64,000 nucleotides of DNA, from contig WIUZ02000016.1 in NCBI GenBank assembly GCA_015956445.1, forward strand, positions 892,850 to 956,849. The letters run 5' to 3'. The position numbers and the translations under genes were made by a program. This DNA is from Thelephora terrestris. Lineage: Eukaryota; Basidiomycota; Agaricomycetes; Thelephorales; Thelephoraceae. Below the pieces are notes generated by a model that was not told the origin of the DNA, did not search any database, and saw nothing but the letters and a program-made list of their open reading frames with translations. Shown here piece by piece: positions 23,479 through 34,745 of the stretch. Numbering within the stretch: position 1 is the first letter of the stretch; every line of letters begins with the position of its first letter.

Positions 23479-23802
23479 ATGGCTACAGGGCCCAAACCAA
23501 AGAAGGTGAAGGGTTACAACGACCTCACGGTGATTGCCACTACCGGAGAAGCCACTCATCAGGAGCTTGATCAAAGGCTAAAAGATGAGGCACCGGAACT
23601 CCTCTCTGAAGTAGAACCCAAGATAGAGGATCTGCAAAGAGAAGATGGCAAGGCAGCCCGTGAGCCCCCTCCACTCACCGAGTGGGAGAATGTGTTAGAG
23701 CGCATCAGAACATTGATAGATGAAAGGATGGAACTGGCCAAAAGGTTAGCTGATGTGGACAGACTTCTCAAGGAGGCGATGGAGCACGGGCGCCGGTTTT
23801 AA
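23479..23802 (+). CDS. Small charged helical protein, hypothetical
   Basis: A 107-codon open frame starts MATGPKPKKVKGYNDLTVI and ends in an amphipathic stretch LIDERMELAKRLADVDRLLK that could form a coiled coil. Charged residues make up about 40 percent. It has no recognised family and no splice signals inside. It may be a single-exon small gene or one exon of a larger one. Confidence 0.4.
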   Translation: MATGPKPKKVKGYNDLTVIATTGEATHQELDQRLKDEAPELLSEVEPKIEDLQREDGKAAREPPPLTEWENVLERIRTLIDERMELAKRLADVDRLLKEAMEHGRRF

Positions 23803-24681
23803 CGTCATCAGCAAACCATGGAAACCCTGTTAGCCTTGTGGCGCTGGTGAGAGAGGCGCTCCCTGGATAAGGGGTCATGGTGCATTGTAACCCGTCGTTG
23901 TTTCCTCTGGAGGCGTTGTAACAAATTATAACGCGTCACAAGCTTGCTAGGTGGCAATTGTATTCCTGTAATGCCTCCGTCCAGGTCTTATAATTCAGTA
24001 TAGCATCTCGTATCACACATACAGGACAATGACAATATGCCGTACAATGCCTCACATTACCCTAGATGGCAATGGTAACTAGGATACACAGAACATCTGC
24101 ATTATCTACGAATACAAGCGGACGCCAGCCCTGTGTAATACGATCTTAGGCTCTGCGCGGTTCGAGTCCAAGCTCCGCTACTCGCTCACAGGGAGCGCCC
24201 GAGTTCTAAGCTTCGAACGGACAAGTCGAGGCCACATCCGAAAACTTCGCGATGACCTTGTGTTTATTTTTGAGTACATAGTTCTCCCAATGTATCTACA
24301 ACTCCGCTGTCTTATTTACATTGCACTGAGGGATCTGTAATTCTGGAGAGGCGGCACCATCCCCCTGATCAGGAGATCCCAGGATAGTTGTTGTTGGTGA
24401 CCGAAGCGACAACCATCAGGTTCCCATCGTCGTGGAACGGACGGCCGTTCGTTGAGACGTATCACAGCGTTCGCAAAGATACCTCTGATGGACAACAGGT
24501 GGCGGACGAAAGCGGTGGTTCCCTCGGAAATGAGCCACATGGGACCCGTCCAATAATGAAGTCGCACAGATGGACGAGTTGATAAATCGGTTTCGGCGTA
24601 GGCACGCTGACCGAGTCATAATGGAGGTTTTGGTGCGGGGGATAGGAGACCTTGAACTGTTTCTTCTGATAATCAGGGTTG
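23803..24681. other. No supported gene
   Basis: No convincing coding region. An isolated Pol III B-box-like GGTTCGAGTCC lies at 24159-24169, but no tRNA fold or A box accompanies it. The last 380 bases (minus strand) are the left flank of the LTR-like element that starts at 24682. Collapsing its GGTTG duplication leaves a minus frame open for about 60 codons across the junction, with no recognised motif. Confidence 0.45.
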
Positions 24682-25109
24682 TGTGATGATTTCGCCGTTT
24701 ACCCCCTTTATTCCCTTTATTTAACGCCTCATCACCACTAAGTCAGTAGGTGCCCTGCCCTAAACACGGCGGTAAACTGTTTATTATGCCATATGCCCTA
24801 TGCCTAACGATTCAAAGTCCAATACGTGGAACGTGCTACTAGTCAAGATACCCCAGAAGACCCGAGGTATAATACGTGAACATGTACCGGCGAACCTTCA
24901 TACAAAGATTCCCCCTACCTGGCCCTCCGTTGCCCCTGGACGACTAGTAGATATTCAGGCTACTGACAACAAGGGATGTATTAATAAGTGTCGCGCGTTG
25001 ACCTCTCGCAGAAGTCAACCGGCTTATTAATCTGACCCTTGGATTGGACTTACGAAAACCATTATGCTTAATGACATCATGCGCAATAGACAAGAAAGAA
25101 GATTAATTC

Positions 25110-25466
25110 TGTTGAGCAGGTAGAGTACAATACTATACTACTACATGGATACTCTAATCCTTACCTGAAGGGGAGAGGCTTATAGTTGCTAGTGGGGGAG
25201 AGAGAGAGAGAGAAGCGATTGATTCATCTATCTACACATGAGGGGTATATATATCTATCTACTCTATTGTTGTCACATCTATACAGTGTGACTGATGCAG
25301 GGTCCGTGCGGCGGCTTAAGGCACGCGTGCGTCATACCGATCGATCGGATCACTGATGTGATACCGTCCCTTCGGGTCGCTTTGATCAGCGCTCTCCGGC
25401 ATCGGCTCTCGCTTGAAGCGGTGGAGCCGGTTGACCCGTTGCCGGGCATAGACCTCCAGTTCAACA
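25110..25466 (-). repeat. 3' LTR of copia element
   Basis: A 357-bp terminal repeat, 3' with respect to the minus-strand element. A purine tract (AAGGGGGAG on the minus strand, 25467-25475) touches its inner edge and is the likely polypurine tract that primes plus-strand synthesis. Confidence 0.95.
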
Positions 25467-25542
25467 CTCCCCCTTACTAAGTACAGCTCCCTGTATAACT
25501 TCATTGGTGGGAACTGGTCTGTAGTAAGTTGGAGGTATGTGC

Positions 25543-28500
25543 TCAGAAGAATTCGAGGCCAAGGGCATCTCTGAATTTTCTAAGTTTGACGACTCCAAGG
25601 TTTTTTGTCAGGAGATCCGCAGGATTGTCATCCCCAGGAATGAAATACACAACCACTCGTCCGTCATTGATGACTTCCCGGATGTAGTGGTAGCGGATGT
25701 CGATATGCTTCGACCTTTTTTCAGTAACCGGGTTGGAGGCGATAAAGATCGAGCCTTGGTTATCTCCACAGATCAGGATGGCTTTTAGGTTATAGCCGAG
25801 CTCCCCCAGAAGGGTATGCATCCAGACTACCTGGCGGCTGCAATCAGAGAGCGCCATGTATTCAGCCTCAGTGGACGATAAGGCAATGGTTTTTTGTGCC
25901 CTTGAGGTCCAAGAGATGAGTCCTTTTGCCATCCGGACAAAGTATCCACTTTGGGATCGTCTCTGAGTGGGATCTGAGGCCCAGTCTGAGTCGGTACAAG
26001 CTGAGATACCTTCCCGTGAATCTCCGTCGTAAGTTAACCGGTATCTTGAGGTCCCGATTAGGTAGCGGCAGATATACAGCGCTTTTTCGACGTGCTCTTT
26101 TGACGGGTTTGCAGCATATTGCGCAAGTTTGGTGACCGCGAAGGCGATATCAGGTCGGGTACCCAGCATTAGGTACAGTAAGGAACCGATTATGGTCTGG
26201 AACCTGCTTCGTCTTTCCGGGCATGCTACCTCTGTTGATGGAGTCGGTACATACCCGGCTGGAAGAGGAGTTGGAGCAACTTTTGCATTTTGCATCCCAC
26301 ATCGCTCGAGGACTGTCTGGAGGTAGGCGCATTGATCTATAGAAATCTTGCTGCCATGTCGAGTGATCCTCATGCGGAGGAAATCGGTTAGGTCTCCTAG
26401 ATCCCTAGTTTCCCATATCTTCATGAACTCCCCCTTGAGCTGCTCCGTAAGCGCTGTGTGGGGTCCGGTAAAAATGGCATCGTCTACATAGATTAACGCA
26501 ATTACGAATTTTCCATCTTTATCCTGGTAAATGAAGATCCCGGCATCTGAGCTCAAGGATTTGAATCCGAGCTTTTCCATGGACCGTTTCAGGGCTCGCC
26601 ACCACGCGAGCCCGGCTTGTTTCAGTCCGTAGAGGGCACGCTTTAAGCGGAGAACATGGGTCTCTTTTCCTGGGGCTACGAATCCCTCTGGTTGTTCCAT
26701 GTAGATCTCCTCGTCGAGTTCGCCGTATAGGTATGCATTTCGAACGTCAAGTCCTTTAAGGACCCATCCTCCGAGGGCGGCCATTGCGAATATTAGGCAC
26801 ACTGTCTCGAATCGGACAACAGGAGAGAACACAGCATCGTAGTCCATTCCCTCAACCTGTGAGAAGCCTTTCGCTACTAAGCGGGCTTTCTTGCGACCAT
26901 CTGGTTTCTGGTCGAATACCCAGCGGTTTTTAATAACCTTGCGGCCTCGGGGGCGCTCTACCAGGTCGTATACGTTACGCTTGCGAAGAGCTTCCAACTC
27001 TTCGTTGCAAGCTGTCCTCCATTCCTCGAGCTCAGCCTGTGGTAGTGTGGCGATGTCTCGGTATTTCCATTCTTTTGGAGTTTTTCCGTCGGCAGTTGGT
27101 GAGACAGCCTTCGAAATTAAGAGGTTTTGGAGTTCTACTCCCCCTTCCCGGCATAGCCTAGCCAGAAGGGCATCCGTGTCTTCTTCAGGGGTGGTAAATC
27201 CGGATGGTTCAACGGATTTCTCGACCTCATCCTCGGACTCTGATGCCTCTTCAATCCTTCCCTCAGCGGAGGATTCTCTCTCAGGAAGATGCTGCGTGCT
27301 AGGTCCGGGAACTGGTACTGCTCCTGAACTTCGCCCACGCCTAGGTGCTACGGAGAAATCTCCGACAACCTTCTTCCAATCCTTCATACGCCGGGTAGAT
27401 TTTAATATTTCTACCGGATGTTTACTTCCGTAAACATTACCAGGCTTGGTCGGTACTTTCCGCTCACGCTGAGGCCTCCGAGCCTTGTCTGGTGACGGAG
27501 GCATAATCGTTGGCGGAGCGGGTGGCGCATCCTCAGGGCCGGAATCAGAGCTAGAGCTGGGGGTAGGCGATCTCGGCGGCTCCAAACTGGGCGCTCTAGA
27601 TTGCACCGGCGTTTGCGGCCGTGGTGCGGGCTCATTAGTACGTTCCTTGCCTTTTGAGGAAGGCCTGGGGGTAGTTTTGGGACGCGCAGAGGGTGTTGTG
27701 TCATCCTCCTCTTGTCCTCCTGGAAGGGGACACTGGCAGTCACCGTCTCTATGACAGTGATGACTGGGTAAGGGTGGCGCAGCAGATTGCAGCCGTGTGT
27801 TGCGCCGTGTACTGGTAGTTGGGCACTTTGGAAAGTGCAACTCATCGAAGGTGGCTTGTGCGGTGGAGAAGATAATGTTATTTGGTCCGCGCATGAAGAT
27901 CCATCCTTTTCCTCCCGGGTGGGTACCTAGGTAGGTCATCAACTCCGACCGGGGTGCGAGTTTATTTACCCGTACTTCTTCCGGGATGAAGACGTATGCT
28001 CCGCAACCGAGGACCCGAAGATGATCTATCGATGGCTTACTCCCATTCAATAGCTGGAATGGGGTCTGCCAGTTTAGGCGACGGTTCGGCGTTCGATTGT
28101 AAACGTGAGTTGCGTGGTCAATGGCGAATTCCCACCAGGATTGAGGGAGGCAAGCCTGCAATCTCATGGATTCTGCCTTATCCATCAGTGTTCGAATGAT
28201 CCTTTCCGCGCGGCCATTTTGCTGGTGTGCATGCGGGATAGATTGGAGGATCTCAATTCCCTTTTCCTTGAGCATCGTTGTAAATGTTAGGGACGTGTAT
28301 TCCCCCCCGGCATCGGACATCCATCAGCGTACTCTCTTCTGGTACTTGGTCTCAACCATAGCCAGGAAGTGCCTGGTAGCCACAAGTGCAGCATCTTTAG
28401 TGCGCAAATTCATGGTCCAGGCGTGTGAGGTATAGTCGTCATAGAAGACGATTGAGTACTTGTATTTGCGATAGGACTCAATGGGGAAGGTCTTCAGGTC

Positions 28501-30483
28501 CGAGTGGATCAGCTCGAAGGGGGCAGTCGCTCTGGTGCTGGAAGGGGGAAAGGTTTTATTGGTCATCTTTCCTTGCGCGCATCCAGTGCAGAGGTGCTCT
28601 CTCGGGATTTCGACATGAGGAAAATCCTTGACATGTTTCCCGGCCTTTTGGATCACTTCTTTAGAGGGGTGAGCCAGTCGGCGGTGTATGATCTCAAAAT
28701 CAGCATCGTATATGGTTTCAATTTTGGCAGCAGTAAGTTGCGCCCCGAGGAGAGTTCTGATGATGTAAATACTATCATCCTCGGTTCGAGGGTGGAAGGT
28801 AAGAAACTCGGTTTCTTCTTCGTAGAGCGAGATTTCGCGAGCACTCCCCCTCGAGAAGAGTCCGCTTTTGAGGAACTGGCCAAGAGATAATAGCCTATGG
28901 GATATTTCAGGAACAAAATAGACGGGGTTTAGCCTAACAGCCTTTTCGTCTACGTAGAGGATCACTGTTCCTTTACCGATGATTGTTGTGAAAGTAGTCG
29001 CAGTCCTTAGAGGGATGGGCTCGATTGCCTCGTATTCAACGAAATCATTCATATCGAAGGTAAAGTGCCGGGATGCACCAGAGTCGAGCATCCACACGGC
29101 TTCAGTTTCACTCAGGGCGGACAAGGTCAAACAAGTGTATTCAGAAGCTATTACTGAAGAATTATGTTTATCTTCAGCTGCTGTGGAGTCGTCAGTATCG
29201 TTACTCAACACTTGAACACTTGTTCCATACCTTCCGCCAGACGGACCGGCAACCGACACGGGGGATCCAACAACCATCTCATCACCCGACCATCCCAAGC
29301 TCACTTCATCCTCGCTTGGCGGGGTACGCGCCTTTTTGCGAGGTCGAGGATCGACCGTCTGCTCGCAGGAGCGCTCCAGTCGTTTGAGGGTCTCAATCGT
29401 GGGCGTGACGCCTAGTCGTGCTGAGAGATCTCTTGCCTTCTGAACGGAGGGGTAGAAGGAAGGGGTCCCTGCACCTTCACGATGGACCGGGAGGGAGCGT
29501 ATGGGAAAGGCTGCCATAGAGGCGAAGCCGTAGTCGGTGACCGACATACCGGAGCCAGACGCAACTGGAGGTTGAGGAGGGACGGGAGAGGGTATGGGGG
29601 GCTCCTCAGACTGTTGTGCCTGTTGTTGGAACCTTCCTCGGCCTCCTCTGGTTCCTCGGCGGTTACGTCCGCGTCCGCCTTGGCCCTGGGGTTGATCCCC
29701 GCTGTACTGCTGCTGCTGTTGGAAATTGGGGTTTCCAGGAGTGCGCTGTACATTGGACAGCCTATGCGCCTGCTGTCTGCCTTTGCCGTTGGACGTCTGC
29801 TCCCATGCGAGGAGGATTGACCGCCGAAGACCATCCACATCAAGCTTGGTCAGATCCTCCGTCTGGCAAATTGCCTGTGGAATGTTATTGTATGACGGAG
29901 GAAGCTTCGACATGAGCATCATCGCTTTGATGAAAGGGGGGATGACGGCGTCTTCCCCGTTGCTCTCAAGTCGGCCGATATGGGAAGCAAACTTATCTAA
30001 GGCGGGCGTGGGGTCTTGTCCCTCGAGGATCTTGACCTCCATCGCATGTTTGAACTCCAGGTAGATTCCGATGATCCCTGGCTTTCCATACTCCTTCTCG
30101 ATTGCTTTGAGAAGGGCGGCAGCGTTGGTTTCAGCTCGGTACTTGTACTGGATATCCGGGACAAGGCGCAGGAGGATGTTGCCGAGGGCTTTGTCATTTG
30201 CCTCAGCCCATGCGTCTACTTCGTCTTGGTTATCAGTGCCTTCCTGTGCCTGAGTCAATAGGTTGTTCTCGGCATCATAGGTGGCTTCAGTTTTCGGCCA
30301 TACCTCGAGGGTAGGTTCCTTTTTCTGGATCGTCCTCCATTGTCCTTGCGACATCAGGTATGAGCGCATTGGTCCAGCCCACTGTTGGTAGTTTGGGCCG
30401 GAGAGGACGGGGACGAGGGAGGTGAGTTGAGAAGACATTTGTTTTTGGGAGGTAGAAGTCCTGCGACCAATAACAAGTTTCAT
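25543..30483 (-). pseudogene. Ty1/copia Gag-Pol polyprotein with one in-frame TGA
   Basis: One reading frame of about 1645 codons is interrupted only by a TGA at 28324-28326, leaving 719- and 925-codon parts. Order: Gag/UBN2-like region (LSGPNYQQWAGPMRSYL), RGG-rich stretch without an obvious zinc knuckle, protease (MLDSGASRHF), pre-integrase HHCC (HPSKEV...CTGCAQGKM), integrase with the first Asp in FELIHSDLK, the stop, then the second Asp in SDAGGEYTS and Glu in NGRAERIIR, reverse transcriptase (LDVRNAYLYG, ALIYVDDAIF) and RNase H (ACTDSDWASD, LSSTEAEYMAL). The codon before the stop and those after it fit the integrase core, so a CGA-to-TGA change is the simplest explanation. Everything else looks intact. 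Confidence 0.93.
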
Positions 30484-30841
30484 CAGTTATCGTACGCTTT
30501 TTTGTGCCAGAAGCAAGTGAAAGGGGAAGAAGCAGTCTTTCCTTTCAGGGATTAATTTAGTGAGAAGCTTTATCGCATATTGCCTCATTCCACACCGTCG
30601 GCAGATGTTAATTGACTACCCTCCCCTGTGGGGTCTACGAATGTGTGTTGTGCTCAGCTTTGGCTAGTCACTGTTTCATCCCCTCTTGGGGTTTTGACTT
30701 TTTTTGTTCTAAGTCCCCTTCCTACGCAGTGGATAGCGCAGTGGCAGCCATTAAGGCGCACTAAGGTAAGATTAGAGCCTGTTCACAGCGCAGCCACAGA
30801 GGCGCAGCTTGGAACACAGGGCATAGCCCGGGCTCATAACC
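30484..30841 (-). other. Copia leader with half-tRNA primer-binding site
   Basis: The untranslated leader lies between the 5' LTR and the gag ATG. Directly inside the LTR the minus strand reads GGTTATGAGCCC (30841-30830), complementary to the anticodon-arm part GGGCUCAUAACC of initiator tRNA-Met. This fits priming by a cleaved half-tRNA, as known for Drosophila copia. On the plus strand, 30800-30841 also resembles the 5' half of an initiator tRNA-Met, with GGCGCAGC ahead of GGGCTCATAACC. Confidence 0.65.
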
Positions 30842-31200
30842 TGTTGAGCAGGTAGAGTACAATACTATACTACTACATGGATACTCTAATCCTTACCTGA
30901 AGGGGAGAGGCTTATAGTTGCTAGTGGGGGAGAGAGAGAGAGAGAGAAGCGATTGATTCATCTATCTACACATGAGGGGTATATATATCTATCTACTCTA
31001 TTGTTGTCACATCTATACAGTGTGACTGATGCAGGGTCCGTGCAGCGGCTTAAGGCACGCGTGCGTCATACCGATCGATCGGATCACTGATGTGATACCG
31101 TCCCTTCGGGTCGCTTTGATCAGCGCTCTCCGGCATCGGCTCTCGCTTGAAGCGGTGGAGCCGGTTGACCCGTTGCCGGGCATAGACCTCCAGTTCAACA
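30842..31200 (-). repeat. 5' LTR of copia element
   Basis: A 359-bp terminal repeat, nearly identical to 25110-25466. It contains a TATA-type run (TATATATA, near 30978) and a GA microsatellite that is two bases longer than in the partner LTR. Confidence 0.95.
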
Positions 31201-31235
31201 AATTCCTTGGAAGCCCAATAGTACAAAAGAGTTAT

Positions 31236-32496
31236 TTAATCAATATCTCTGCAAATCCTTTGTACTACTTCCAAGGCCGATCTCACCAACTCCTCATTCA
31301 ACCAATTCTGCTCCCTAATCTCGTTCGGGTCCACATCCGACAGGTCATCATAATCTGGAAGCTCTGTATCAGAATTCGGTTCGCTATCAGGAACGAACTC
31401 GGCATACGGATCATACTCCAGGGCAGGCCATTGACGACGACTACCCCAAGGAGTAGAAACGAACTCAGGACGAGGAGTGTCCCTACGGACGACTCCTACG
31501 TTCTGGTAGAACTCGTCGCTCCCAATCTCAATGACCTCATCATCAACGGGAACCAACCTGTTCTCGTAACGGACCAACAGACGAGCGGGCGGCGACTCGG
31601 CCCGATTAGGAATTATCGGCAACCCGGCCCGATGCGGAACTTCCAACTCCTCTTCCTCGACTTGGACCTCCGGCTCGTTACACCTCCTCTGGAGATCCCG
31701 GACCTCTCCGGTCAACTCCGAGATACGACGAGTAAGGCGAACCTAAAGGAATAGGGTTAGAAGATAACAAAAACCTTCAACCCCTACCCCTTACCTTGTC
31801 GTCCTCCAATTCTCCGGTCTTAGTAACCAGAGCCCGGACCAAGTCTTTGAGAGTAGTCACCTCTCCCTAAAAAGGAGATGTTGGGTTAGAAAAGTCAATT
31901 ACCTCCCACCCCACATTTACCTTCAACAAATCAATGTTGGCGCCTTGCCGAACCACGCTATCTTCTTGTCCATGAATGACCCCTTGCATATCTTCCTTCC
32001 AATTCTCCAAGGCTTCTATCTCTTCGCGACGACCATCAATACGTTCGTTGACATGAGCCACTTCATCCATTAACATGGACCCAACGTTCCCCGTATGGAG
32101 AACGCTGGCCTCCAACATGGAGTTGAAGGTCTCGTTGGACTCTGTCACGAACTCGACACCCCTATTGAGGAGTTCGCTCGCATATGGGTTGGTCTCAATG
32201 CGCGCCAACTTGCGCCGAGATACCCTTCGAGCAGCCTGGAGAAAGTCCCTGAAACCTAAAAGGAGTTAGTTCGCTTTCTTAAATCAGAATGCGCAACCAG
32301 ACCCCCCACCTAGATCAGAGAACCCTTCATTAGGGTCAGCGGTGGCAGTCCGGTCCATAACAGCTCCCAAAGTGGGATAAGGACGGGAAGGATCCCGACG
32401 AGCATGGGAGAAGCGGTCGATATTGTAGTTGTTCTCCTGAACAGGAGAGTAAGAGGAAGAGCGACGGGTGGGATTGCGAGTAGAGGCACGAGGCAT
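31236..32496 (-). CDS. Antisense coiled-coil protein of second LTR-like element
   Basis: Four exons on the minus strand, 32496-32310, 32255-31921, 31866-31795 and 31742-31236, with GT-AG introns in phases 1, 0 and 0, give 366 residues without a lesion. Exon 1 starts MPRASTRNPTRRSSSYS. Exon 2 has a long helical segment (NERIDGRREEIEALENWKED) likely to form a coiled coil. Exon 4 starts with another heptad-like helix and becomes acidic (PDSEPNSDTELPDYDDL). A TATATA at 32557-32562 lies about 60 bp upstream of the ATG. It has the same plan as the gene at 10195-11800 (short first exon, helical middle, small third exon, acidic last exon) with little sequence identity visible by eye. Function unknown. 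Confidence 0.7.
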
Positions 32497-32899
32497 GTTG
32501 GCAGTGTGTAACAAAGGTGGGTTTGTTGGAAGACCAGTCATCCAACCCCCTTTGGTTATATACCAAATGCCACGCCCCTTTCACGACTCAGGAGTTGAGT
32601 CATCTTTTCTATTGTTTACTGCGCATGACCCACATGACATCATATGCCCCTATCTTTAGTCATATGCTCCCCTTTTGCCATTGGCTGTTAGTCAGCCATA
32701 TCCACATTCCTTCCGAACATTCCCATGATACGTCATGCTTTGTAACTGCTTTGTAATGCTCTCAAATTGCTATTGGCCACCACACTTTCGTTTATCAGCT
32801 GATAATTTGTAGCATTAGTCACCACGTAACGCACAGACCATGCAGTGCTGTGCACGGACCATGCTTGTCTGTGTTTGTATCATTAGTGTAGTTACATGT

Positions 32900-32940
32900 C
32901 ACTGTCACGTCACAAATCTAAGTAGTATATATACTCAGAG
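32900..32940 (+). promoter_or_regulatory. TATA box and half-CRE of second LTR-like element
   Basis: TATATATA (32926-32934) is preceded by CACGTCAC about 20 bp upstream. It faces the right end of the element, 255 bp away, and is divergent from the coiled-coil gene promoter at 32557. This is the position expected for the sense promoter of an LTR. Confidence 0.5.
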
Positions 32941-33199
32941 TAGTTTAGCCTGTACTCCTTAGATTTGTTATCATCAGACTCTCCGTGACCTCTACTGCTG
33001 TGTGCTTAGAGCAAGAGTGCCTGAAGACCCTTGTCTCCTTCTTTCTCCTCTTCTCCATCTAAGTCTGTGAAGAGACTTCTGATATCCCTGGGTTTGCAAC
33101 AGGGTTATAACTGTGTGTTTGACCCCTGCGTGTGATAGGTTTGGATAACAAGAGTGTTATTGAACTGTAGAGGTCGCGTCGGCCTGACAGGTTGACGTC

Positions 33200-34140
33200 C
33201 ACAAAGATCTTGAAAAAGATTTGTGTTCCACCAGAAGACGGAGGACGGACCCAGTGGAGGGCGGACTCTTTTTGGATGTTGTAGTCGTTCAGAGTGCGCC
33301 CATCCTCCAACTGCTTTCCAGCGAAGACAAGTCGTTGCTGATCGGAGGGGATGCCTTCGTTATCCTGGATCTTGGCCCTCACGTCATTGATGGTATCCGA
33401 AGACTCCGCCTCCAACGTAGTCGTCTTACCCGTGGCGGTCTTAACAGGGATTTGCATGCCGCCTCGGAGGCGAAGGACCAAGTGACGAGTGGCCGCCTTA
33501 TGGATATTGTAGTCCGAGAGGGCGCGCCCACCCTTGAGTTGCTTTTCGGAAAATCAAACGTTGCTGGTCGAGGGGAATTCCATCCTTGTCCTGGATCGTC
33601 GCCTTCGCATTATCGATGGTATCCAAAGACTTGACCTCAATGGTGATGGTCTTGCCAGTGAGGGTCTTGACAAAAATCTGCATACCACCACGCAGACGGA
33701 GGACTGAGAGGAGCGTCAGGTGGGCTTCAACGAACAAAAATGGAGGCCGACTCACCGAGATGAAGGGTGGACCCCTTCTGAACGCTGTAGTCGGAGAGGG
33801 GTACGGTCTGCTTCGTGCTGCTTCCCAGCAAAGATCAGGCGCTGCTGGTCAGGGGGATGCCCTCCTTGTCCTGAATCTTGGTCTTGACGTTGTTGATGGT
33901 ATTGGAGGACTCGACCTCAAGGGTAATGGTTCTACCCGTTCGGGTCTTGACGAAGATCTGCATTCCACCGCAGGGACGAAGGGCCAGGTGGAGGGTTGAC
34001 TCCTGAATGTTACTGTCGACATGTCAGACACATTTGTGATGCTGATGAGAATATAAGTCATCAACGTACCAGCCATTTGAGGTAAGCCTGTCTTTGAGCC
34101 GCTTGCCAGCGAAGATGAGACGTTGCTGGCCAGGGAGAAA
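33200..34140 (-). pseudogene. Polyubiquitin pseudogene, about four decayed repeats
   Basis: The minus strand reads head-to-tail ubiquitin units: a partial unit ([13 protein letters not shown] at about 34135) followed by an intron; a unit starting [19 protein letters not shown] with frame slips after KEGIPL; a unit starting [19 protein letters not shown] whose second half is shifted; and a unit starting [19 protein letters not shown] that reads to the end. A last fragment (TQIFFKIF) is cut at about 33200 next to the LTR-like element. Ubiquitin is almost invariant in eukaryotes, so the many substitutions (VKTA, LEAES, DNEGIPS) and the frame slips show that this copy is not under selection. Confidence 0.88.
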
Positions 34141-34745
34141 GATTAGTGAGTAAGACGATGGTGGGAAGGGCTGCAGGCGCGGGTCCGCGTTTGAAGCGGA
34201 GAAAGGAGGGATAACGGGTTAAGGTGAGGGAAGTGTGGTTTCGATCATCGACGCTCAACGTGAAGAGGGATTGGAGGCCACATGCCGATTGCCCTCAGAT
34301 CTTATTTCCCACCGGTGGAGAAAGAGTGACACTCTCCTCCACCGCGGAAGGTTTTGGAATCGAGACTTGAAGGGTCATTAATTTTTCACCCATAAATTGA
34401 CGTTGAATCATCTATTTCGGCCATTGTCTCACGTCATCTGCTTGGAGGCATTCCTACTCCCCAAGAACCTGCATAATGGATTAACAAAGGTAACGAGGCT
34501 CGGGGGACATCCATACCCCATCCGGTGTGCCCAACAGACTCCCCGACATTCTCTCATAGTCGTCGACTTGATGGACGTTGGATGTAATCTCATCTTGCAG
34601 TTCAGCGTCGGTCATGCCCTCCCTGATGCCCTTCCCATACAAGAAAGCCCGATCCATCCCAACCCCACAGCACGTCCACTTCTCTGGCTCCCTCCAACGA
34701 TCGTGAGTGATGACGTGACACTTAAGGTCGGGAACACTTGTCCCT
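34141..34745. other. No supported gene; possible gene relic
   Basis: The minus strand at about 34,500-34,660 has a short protein-like stretch (FLYGKGIREGMTDAELQDEI) that stays open for about 60 codons, but no exon neighbours were found. Otherwise nothing is recognisable. Confidence 0.4.

Larger units (their letters stand above)
25110..31200 (-). mobile_element. Ty1/copia LTR retrotransposon, full length, young, TSD AATTC
   Basis: LTRs at 25110-25466 and 30842-31200 begin TGTTGAGCAGG and end CAGTTCAACA on the plus strand. They differ by one substitution (GCGGCGG vs GCAGCGG) and a 2-bp change in a GA run, so insertion was recent. AATTC is duplicated at 25105-25109 and 31201-31205. The coding strand is minus, so the 5' LTR is the right one. 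The order protease-integrase-RT-RNase H shows Ty1/copia type. It sits inside the older LTR-like element, 35 bp beyond the stop codon of that element's coiled-coil gene. Confidence 0.95.
24682..33189. mobile_element. LTR-like element, about 2.4 kb without nested copia, TSD GGTTG
   Basis: The left end reads TGTGATGATT and the right end CGGCCTGACA. GGTTG lies directly outside both (24677-24681 and 33190-33194). Removing the copia element and one of its duplications (25110-31205) leaves about 2412 bp, similar in size and plan to the copy at 45877-48149. It carries a minus-strand coiled-coil gene (31236-32496) and a plus-strand TATATATA at 32926. The left boundary rests mainly on the matching 5-bp duplication and is less certain than the right one. 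The right end abuts a polyubiquitin relic. Confidence 0.6.

Noticed and set aside
24159-24169. tRNA gene from a perfect B-box-like GGTTCGAGTCC
   Set aside because: No T-stem pairing, no A box at suitable distance and no acceptor stem.
28324-28326. Programmed UGA readthrough in copia
   Set aside because: The stop falls inside the integrase catalytic core rather than between Gag and Pol, so a mutation is the better explanation.
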